This document shows positions 57,953 to 64,000 of a stretch of DNA of 64,000 nucleotides, piece by piece. The DNA lies in NCBI RefSeq assembly GCF_025751535.1, contig NZ_JAOWLC010000009.1:1-64000 (forward strand). The letters run 5' to 3'. The position numbers and the translations under genes were made by a program. The stretch is from Lentibacter sp. XHP0401. Lineage in GTDB: Bacteria > Pseudomonadota > Alphaproteobacteria > Rhodobacterales > Rhodobacteraceae. The stretch's first letter is position 1, and every line of letters begins with the position of its first letter. The notes under the pieces were generated by a model. That model saw only the letters and a program-made list of their open reading frames with translations, did not search any database and was not told the origin of the DNA.

Positions 57953-59305
57953 ATGATTGAGAAAGTCCTTGTCGCCAATCGCGGTGAGATCGCCCTGAGG
58001 GTCATTCGCGCCTGCCGTGAGATGGGTATCCGAAGCGTGGCCGTGCACTCCACAGCCGACGCTGACGCGATGCATGTTCGCATGGCCGATGAAAGCGTCT
58101 GCATCGGCCCCGCGCCGAGCACCGACAGCTACCTGTCGATTCCCGCAATCATCGCCGCCTGCGAAATCACCGGCGCCCAGGCCATTCACCCGGGCTATGG
58201 CTTCCTCTCCGAGAACGCCAATTTCGTGCAAATAATCGAAGATCATGACCTGATCTTCATCGGCCCGACAGCCGAGCACATCCGCGTCATGGGCGACAAG
58301 ATCACCGCCAAAGAAACCATGATCAACCTTGGCGTTCCCGTTGTTCCGGGTTCCACTGGCGGTGTCGCCACGCTGGAAGATGCCAAGCGCATCGGCGAAG
58401 AGATCGGCTACCCTGTCATCATCAAAGCCACAGCGGGTGGCGGCGGCAAGGGCATGAAAGTGGCGCAAAATGCCGCTGAAATGGAAAAAGCCTTTCAGAC
58501 CGCCCGCGCCGAAGGCAAATCGAACTTCGGTAACGACGAAGTCTATATCGAGAAATATCTCACAACCCCCCGCCATATCGAGATTCAGGTGTTTGGCGAT
58601 GGCAAGGGCAATGCTGTCCACCTTGGCGAGCGCGACTGCTCGCTCCAGCGCCGCCACCAGAAAGTGTTCGAGGAAGCCCCCGGCCCCTCAATCACCGCTG
58701 AAGAACGCGCCAAAATCGGCAAGGTCTGTGCCGATGCTGTGGCCAATATCAACTACATCGGCGCGGGCACGATCGAATTTCTCTATGAAAACGGCGAGTT
58801 TTACTTCATCGAAATGAACACCCGCCTGCAAGTCGAGCATCCTGTCACCGAAGCCATCTTTGGTGTCGATCTGGTGCGCGAGCAAATCCGCGTTGCCGAA
58901 GGGCTGCCGATGTCGTTCACGCAGGACGACTTGCAGATCAACGGTCACGCCATCGAAGTGCGCATCAACGCCGAAAAACTGCCAAACTTCTCGCCCTGCC
59001 CTGGCAAGATCACGCAGTTTCACGCGCCGGGCGGCCTCGGCGTGCGGATGGATAGCGCGCTTTATGACGGTTATTCCATCCCGCCCTACTACGACAGCCT
59101 CATCGGTAAGCTCATCGTCCATGGACGCGACCGCCCGGAAGCGCTCGCGCGTCTCAATCGTGCGCTTGGCGAACTCATCGTCGATGGTATCGACACCACT
59201 GTGCCGCTCTTCCACGCGCTGCTGGCCGAAGAAGACATCCAGACCGGCGGATACAACATCCACTGGCTGGAACACTGGCTCGAAACACACTTCGGAGAGG
59301 CATGA
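57953..59305 (+). CDS. accC: Acetyl-CoA carboxylase biotin carboxylase subunit
   Basis: A 450-residue ATP-grasp enzyme that carboxylates biotin on BCCP with bicarbonate and ATP. The start [21 protein letters not shown] is canonical. The Gly-rich ATP loop [12 protein letters not shown] is near 163-174, [17 protein letters not shown] near 235, and [16 protein letters not shown] near 285 holds the metal ligand and catalytic residues. Length is exactly typical. It follows accB and overlaps aat by ATGA. Confidence 0.97.
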   Translation: MIEKVLVANRGEIALRVIRACREMGIRSVAVHSTADADAMHVRMADESVCIGPAPSTDSYLSIPAIIAACEITGAQAIHPGYGFLSENANFVQIIEDHDLIFIGPTAEHIRVMGDKITAKETMINLGVPVVPGSTGGVATLEDAKRIGEEIGYPVIIKATAGGGGKGMKVAQNAAEMEKAFQTARAEGKSNFGNDEVYIEKYLTTPRHIEIQVFGDGKGNAVHLGERDCSLQRRHQKVFEEAPGPSITAEERAKIGKVCADAVANINYIGAGTIEFLYENGEFYFIEMNTRLQVEHPVTEAIFGVDLVREQIRVAEGLPMSFTQDDLQINGHAIEVRINAEKLPNFSPCPGKITQFHAPGGLGVRMDSALYDGYSIPPYYDSLIGKLIVHGRDRPEALARLNRALGELIVDGIDTTVPLFHALLAEEDIQTGGYNIHWLEHWLETHFGEA

Positions 59306-59937
59306 GCCTCACCCCCGAAGTTGTGCTTCATGCCTATGCTTCGGGCGTCTTTCCGATGTCCGAAGGCCGTACCGACCCCGAGATATTCTGGGTCGATCCG
59401 CGCGAGCGGGGTGTCATCCCGCTCAACGGCTTTCACATCTCCCGCAGTCTCGCGCGGCAGATGAAGAAAGGGGGCTACATCCCTGCAATCAATTATAACT
59501 TCTCCGAAGTGATCACGGCCTGCGCTGACCGTGAAGATACGTGGATCAACGCCGGTATCGAGCAGGTTTTCAACGAGCTTCATGAAGCTGGCTTCGCTCA
59601 TTCTTTTGAAATCTGGCAAAATGGCGCGCTCATCGGCGGCACTTACGGCATCACGCTCGGCCGCGCATTTTTCGGAGAAAGCATGTTCAGCCGTGCCACA
59701 GGTGGGTCAAAACTCGCCCTCGCCCATCTGGTCGATCACTTGGCGCGCACGGGCTTCACGCTCTTTGACACACAGTTCCTCACGCCTCACCTCGCCTCTC
59801 TCGGCGGCATCGAGATCAGCCGCGCCAGCTATCGCGCCCAACTCGCCGAAGCGTTGAGCAGCAGAGCCGATCTGTTCTCGAAGGAATTAGAGCAAGATCC
59901 TCACTGCGTCTTGCAGCGAGTCACCCAGACATCATAA
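59302..59937 (+). CDS. aat: Leucyl/phenylalanyl-tRNA--protein transferase
   Basis: A 211-residue enzyme that attaches Leu or Phe from tRNA to N-terminal Lys or Arg of proteins, marking them for ClpS/ClpAP degradation. Canonical pieces: [21 protein letters not shown] near 13-33, [46 protein letters not shown], and [14 protein letters not shown] near 136. In Rhodobacteraceae aat regularly follows accBC, as here. Its 3' end overlaps the convergent DUF2155 gene by 37 bp. Confidence 0.95.
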   Translation: MSLTPEVVLHAYASGVFPMSEGRTDPEIFWVDPRERGVIPLNGFHISRSLARQMKKGGYIPAINYNFSEVITACADREDTWINAGIEQVFNELHEAGFAHSFEIWQNGALIGGTYGITLGRAFFGESMFSRATGGSKLALAHLVDHLARTGFTLFDTQFLTPHLASLGGIEISRASYRAQLAEALSSRADLFSKELEQDPHCVLQRVTQTS

Positions 59938-60260
59938 CGCGCATGGTCCAGCGCATTGAGCGCAGGCGATGAAGCAATCATCCAGCCCGAAAACATCATG
60001 TCCGATTTGCCGATCTCGCGGATCGTCAGAAACGCATAAGCATCGCCCGAAGGGTTGCCGGCAGGGTAACGACATTCGCCCAGCGAGACCACAAGCCGCC
60101 CGTATTCAATACTTGTGCCATTGGCCAGCTCAAGGTCGGTTGTCTTGCCATTCACCTTATCAAGCCCGCGCAAGACCGCACCGGCCCCAAGGCTGACGTC
60201 CTCGGCCTGTGCGGCACTTGCAGCCAGCGCAAAAGCCAGAACAGCCACGCGCAAGCTCAT
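59901..60260 (-). CDS. DUF2155 periplasmic protein
   Basis: A 119-residue exported protein with a signal peptide (RVAVLAFALAASAAQAED, cleavage near residue 20). The mature domain is the DUF2155 fold: AVLRGLDKVNGKTTDLEL, CRYPAGNPSGDAYAFL and [26 protein letters not shown], with two conserved cysteines near 63 and 117. Function is unknown; alphaproteobacteria keep it beside NDUFA12 and mlaD-like genes. It overlaps mlaD-like by ATGA and aat on the other side. Confidence 0.9.
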   Translation of the reverse strand: MSLRVAVLAFALAASAAQAEDVSLGAGAVLRGLDKVNGKTTDLELANGTSIEYGRLVVSLGECRYPAGNPSGDAYAFLTIREIGKSDMMFSGWMIASSPALNALDHARYDVWVTRCKTQ

Positions 60261-60712
60261 TCACTGCTCTCCGAGTCGCCGGCTACAAACTTGAGCAACA
60301 GGGAAATCAGCGAAACAGAGCCCTGGGTATCGAGAATTTCGTCGCCCTGCTCATAGAAAAACGGCGAGCCACCCGGCATAATCTCAACGAAATTACCGCC
60401 CAGAAGCCCCTCCTGGCTCACAATCACTGCGCTGTCATCAGGGATCTGCACCCCTGTTTTCACGCTGATCGTGGTATCGGCGCGGTAGGTTTCGGCATTC
60501 AGCGAAACATCCGTCACCGTGCCAACCTTCACACCGGCCAGCCGCACATCCGTGCCGACAGTGACCCCCTCAAGCGAGCGGAACGAGGCGCTCAAAGGAT
60601 AGCCCGCGCCCTGCGCTGCAAAGCCTGTTGCCTGCCCTGTGTAGAGCACAAACGCCACCGCTGCCGCCAAAACGGCCCCGCCGACCAAAACTTCTGTTGT
60701 ATTTTCCGACAT
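60257..60712 (-). CDS. MlaD-like MCE-domain protein
   Basis: A 151-residue protein with one N-terminal membrane anchor (TEVLVGGAVLAAAVAFVLYTG) and one MCE domain (about 38-120: YPLSASFRSLEGVTVGTDVRLAG, then VIVSQEGLLGGNFVEIMPGG). MlaD forms hexameric rings in the Mla system, which returns phospholipids from the outer membrane. No other mla genes are next to it, but such a solitary placement between NDUFA12 and DUF2155 is the usual alphaproteobacterial order. The ATG at 60712 is the conserved start. Confidence 0.9.
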   Translation of the reverse strand: MSENTTEVLVGGAVLAAAVAFVLYTGQATGFAAQGAGYPLSASFRSLEGVTVGTDVRLAGVKVGTVTDVSLNAETYRADTTISVKTGVQIPDDSAVIVSQEGLLGGNFVEIMPGGSPFFYEQGDEILDTQGSVSLISLLLKFVAGDSESSE

Positions 60713-60726
60713 ATCGCGCCCGCCCC

Positions 60727-61110
60727 CTACTCGGGAACCCAAGCCTCGTAATCGCGCCGCTCTTTCGGCTCAGCGCGGCGCAAAGAGCCGTCTGGTGCAT
60801 AGGCCAAAGGCGTGCCCGTGAGGTTTGCTTCATGCGGCTTTTCCCAAGCCTTATGCGGCAAAGGCGCGTCTGTGGGCGTTTCCTTGAACGTGTGGTGCAG
60901 CCAGCCGTGCCAGTTCGCATCAATGCGGCTTGCTTCGACCGTGCCGTTAAAAATCACCCAACGGCGTTTCCCGTCGCGGCTCGTGTAATAGACATTGCCC
61001 TGCGCATCTTCCCCCACGCGCTTGCCTTTGCGCCATGTGTAAAGCTGTGTGTTCAGCGTCGAGCCGTTCCACCATGTGGCCACTCGCAGGATTGATTTCA
61101 AAATGCCCAT
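60727..61110 (-). CDS. NADH:ubiquinone oxidoreductase accessory subunit NDUFA12 family
   Basis: A 127-residue protein of the B17.2/NDUFA12 family, an accessory subunit of complex I found in mitochondria and alphaproteobacteria. The family signs are [24 protein letters not shown] near 12-34, [19 protein letters not shown] near 38, the [22 protein letters not shown] core near 60, and the Pro-rich C terminus ending [10 protein letters not shown]. The ATG at 61110 begins MGILKSILR; the longer frame to 61176 is rejected. First gene of the three-gene minus-strand group. Confidence 0.95.
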   Translation of the reverse strand: MGILKSILRVATWWNGSTLNTQLYTWRKGKRVGEDAQGNVYYTSRDGKRRWVIFNGTVEASRIDANWHGWLHHTFKETPTDAPLPHKAWEKPHEANLTGTPLAYAPDGSLRRAEPKERRDYEAWVPE

Positions 61111-61285
61111 ATGAGCCTCCACAATTCTCGGCCCAGATATGGCCCAAATCTCGGCCAAGGTCCAGCCTCGCCTCACGCAAATGAGCCTATGGCGCGAAAA
61201 CTTCGCGCATCTTCGCTCAAACTCGTAGCTCCCTCACCACAATTTTGCTAACATCCTAAAAACATAAGCAGCCGAGCAGCGCAAA

Positions 61286-63052
61286 ATGAACACCCGAACC
61301 ACTTCTCCCCATGTCGCAGAATGCATGGGTGTCAAAGTTCCACCATCTCCCTACCTCACCGAAAAACGCATCGAGCGCATAAACGCCGCCCGCTACGAGG
61401 GGCAGGAAATCGCAGGCGCCTTGCATGTCGTCGGGCCTGAAGACCGCGTTGTGGAGATGGGCGCAGGCCTCGGCATCGTCGGCGCGGTTACTCAATGCAA
61501 TGCCCGCCCCGCGGCCATGGTTTCCTTTGAGGCCAACCCCAACATGATCCCGCATATCGAGGCGCTCTATGCTCTCAACCGGATCAAATCCAAGATCACG
61601 CTGCACAACAAGGTTCTGCTCACCGAGCCTGAACCACCTGAAAGTGTTGATTTTTTTCTGCGCAACAGCTTCCTCGGCTCGTCCCTCACCGACAGTGAAG
61701 CCCGCGAAACAACCGCCGTCAGCATCCCGACAGCGCATTTTGAAGAGTTGCGCACAAGCTTCAAACCCACCGTCCTTCTGATGGACATCGAAGGCGGCGA
61801 ACTCGACTTCTTGCGTCATGCCAACCTTGAAGGCATCCGCGCCATCGTGCTCGAATTTCACCCCGAGGCTTACGGCAAAGACGGCATGCGCGAATGCAAG
61901 GATATCCTGCGTAAAGCAGGCTTTTCAAAGGTCAACGAGGTCAGCACACGGCTGGTCTGGACCTGTCTGCGCGGCCCCGATGTGCCAAAATCAGCCCCCG
62001 ACCCCGAGGAAGGCTGGTCACGCAAGATCACAGAAGTCGAAGACGCCATCGTGGTTCCGCCCGCAGTGGCAGGGCTTGTGCAGCCCACAGGGGTTCTCAC
62101 CGCCAAGGGAGCATATGTCAACCAAGGCGCGCTCTGGCGGCGCACACGGCCACTCACAGAAGCCCCGGCAATGCCCGAAACCGTGCCGGAAACCCTTGAA
62201 GGCACGTGGCTCTGGGGCGGGCAACTCTGGCTGCACTTCGGGCATTTTCTGGCCGAAAGCACGCCGCGCCTCTGGGGGCTTCAGGCCTATGAGGGCAAAA
62301 TCGACGGGATTCTTTTCACCCCCAAGCGCCCGCGCAACGCCGATCTGGTCAAGCGCTGGCAATGGAAGTTCCTTGAAGAGTTGGCCCCCGGCCTGCCCGT
62401 ACGTGTTGCAAAAGCACCCACCCGCGTTGAGCGCCTTATCGTGCCGGGTCAGGGCTTTGGCCTTGGCAAAATCTCGCGCGGCACCCCCGAGTTTCGCACC
62501 TTCATAGCCGGAGCATTCGGCGCAACCATCTCGCCTTCTGGCCCGGACAAGCTTTATATCTCACGCTCCAAATTCGAGTTCCGCAAAGGCTCGCTTGTGG
62601 GAGAAGGTGAGCTTGAAACCCAGCTCGCAGCGCAAGGCTATGAAATATTTCATCCCCAAGAGCATGATATCGCAACACAAATCGCGCGCTACAAGGCCGC
62701 AAGCCATATCATCGCCGCCGAAGGCTCCGCGATTCACCTTGCCGCCATGGTTATGGGCCCACACCAGAAGCTTGCCATTGTGGTGCGCCGCCGCTCTTCC
62801 GCCACCGACTATATCGAGACCCATCTACAGTCCTTCGCGGGCGTCACCGCACTCAGCGTTGATGCCCTTGTGCGCAGCTGGATGCCCGAAGGCGAGCGCA
62901 AGGCACGCCATGCGATTGGTGAAATAGACTTTCCCAGCCTGCAAAATGCACTGCTCGCTGGCGGATTTATCGAACCTTCTGCGCAGGTCTGGGAAAATTT
63001 CTCTCAATCCGGCGTTCAGGAGCTTTTGGGCGGCAAGTTCCGCCCCGTTTGA
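61286..63052 (+). CDS. FkbM-type methyltransferase fused to GT61 (DUF563) glycosyltransferase
   Basis: A 588-residue two-enzyme protein. Residues about 40-215 are an FkbM-like methyltransferase: VEMGAGLGIVGAVTQC near 55, VSFEANPNMIPHIEAL near 79, LLMDIEGGELDFLRHA near 159 and IVLEFHPEAYG. Residues about 270-588 form a GT61/DUF563 glycosyltransferase: WLHFGHFLAESTPRLWGLQ near 313, LYISRSKFEFRKGS near 426, and IIAAEGSAIHLAAMVMGP near 475, the usual conserved Glu-Gly-Ala/Ser-x-x-His block. It may build and methylate a surface glycan. Plus strand, alone, 175 bp from NDUFA12 and convergent with clpX. Confidence 0.85.
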   Translation: MNTRTTSPHVAECMGVKVPPSPYLTEKRIERINAARYEGQEIAGALHVVGPEDRVVEMGAGLGIVGAVTQCNARPAAMVSFEANPNMIPHIEALYALNRIKSKITLHNKVLLTEPEPPESVDFFLRNSFLGSSLTDSEARETTAVSIPTAHFEELRTSFKPTVLLMDIEGGELDFLRHANLEGIRAIVLEFHPEAYGKDGMRECKDILRKAGFSKVNEVSTRLVWTCLRGPDVPKSAPDPEEGWSRKITEVEDAIVVPPAVAGLVQPTGVLTAKGAYVNQGALWRRTRPLTEAPAMPETVPETLEGTWLWGGQLWLHFGHFLAESTPRLWGLQAYEGKIDGILFTPKRPRNADLVKRWQWKFLEELAPGLPVRVAKAPTRVERLIVPGQGFGLGKISRGTPEFRTFIAGAFGATISPSGPDKLYISRSKFEFRKGSLVGEGELETQLAAQGYEIFHPQEHDIATQIARYKAASHIIAAEGSAIHLAAMVMGPHQKLAIVVRRRSSATDYIETHLQSFAGVTALSVDALVRSWMPEGERKARHAIGEIDFPSLQNALLAGGFIEPSAQVWENFSQSGVQELLGGKFRPV

Positions 63053-63067
63053 TCCCGCTCCAAAAAG

Positions 63068-63103
63068 AAAAGCCCCGCGCCTTGAATGAGGCTACGGGGC
63101 TTT
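63068..63103. terminator. Bidirectional rho-independent terminator
   Basis: AAAAGCCCCG (63068-63077) pairs with CGGGGCTTT (63095-63103), with an inner GCCT/AGGC stem. A-tract on one side and T-tract on the other allow it to end both the fusion gene and the convergent clpX. Confidence 0.85.
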
Positions 63104-63125
63104 CACATTTCAAGCAGGCCTGGCT

Positions 63126-64000
<875 letters not shown>

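Noticed and set aside
57725-58657. 310-codon minus-strand open frame over accB/accC
   Set aside because: Antisense shadow of accC caused by GC-rich codon bias; composition rich in Asp, Gly and Ala without a domain.

Overview
The window is from an alphaproteobacterium, very probably a marine Rhodobacteraceae (Roseobacter-group) species. Support comes from the accB-accC-aat-DUF2155-NDUFA12 block next to clpX, a GapR (DUF2312) gene, a short-chain fatty-acyl XRE regulator with a C-terminal Cys cluster, a Na+/solute symporter-histidine kinase, and the general style of the proteins. No rRNA, CRISPR array, integrase or phage module is visible. One tRNA is present, tRNA-Thr(UGU) at 32393-32468 on the minus strand.

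The tRNA splits the window into two unlike halves. Left of its 3' end (1-32.4 kb) the content looks accessory. It starts with decayed intergenic sequence, a secreted unknown, and a dead IS481-type element (1327-2366) whose transposase has two nonsense codons and an insertion. Then comes a minus-strand stress/redox group (2507-6945: VOC protein, DUF4386, alpha/beta hydrolase, EamA exporter, a 45-aa DUF1127 protein, DsbA-like protein, WrbA) behind a LysR regulator and a likely LysR box at 7025-7051. From 8.3 to 10.2 kb two unrelated minus-strand genes alternate with three same-direction copies of a degenerate repeat; a fourth copy is near position 100. An AraC-controlled group follows (10769-13724) with an NmrA-like gene broken by one stop codon.

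From 14.1 to 21.6 kb lies a surface-sugar locus: a GT2 glycosyltransferase facing seven tightly coupled minus-strand genes (rfbF, rfbG, RmlC-like epimerase, sugar C-methyltransferase, reductase, methyltransferase, CmcI-like methyltransferase). Together they predict a CDP-linked, branched 6-deoxyhexose made without RfbH. A second IS481 scar sits at 21771-21850. Next is a proB / proC-proA set, then a dipeptide utilisation operon (M19 dipeptidase, SBP, DppB, C, D, F) with a perfect hairpin between the SBP and the first permease.

Right of the tRNA (32.5-64 kb) the content is core-like and visibly richer in G+C. It has an iron-type ABC permease, an unknown sulfotransferase-like protein, GapR, a sulfide/persulfide operon (persulfide-dioxygenase-like MBL protein, two YeeE/YedE permeases, a TIGR01244 protein), a strongly diverged FadB/FadJ-like protein, an orphan FliM/FliN-domain protein, and a response regulator / small membrane protein / symporter-kinase operon. 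Then an ScfR-type regulator diverges from a five-gene branched-chain/urea-type ABC transporter followed by acetyl-CoA synthetase, a probable short-chain acyl uptake and activation unit. Further on are 3-hydroxybutyrate dehydrogenase with an AMP-forming acyl-CoA ligase, a PAS-LuxR regulator, accBC-aat, DUF2155, MlaD-like, NDUFA12, a FkbM-methyltransferase/GT61 fusion, and the 3' part of clpX at the edge.
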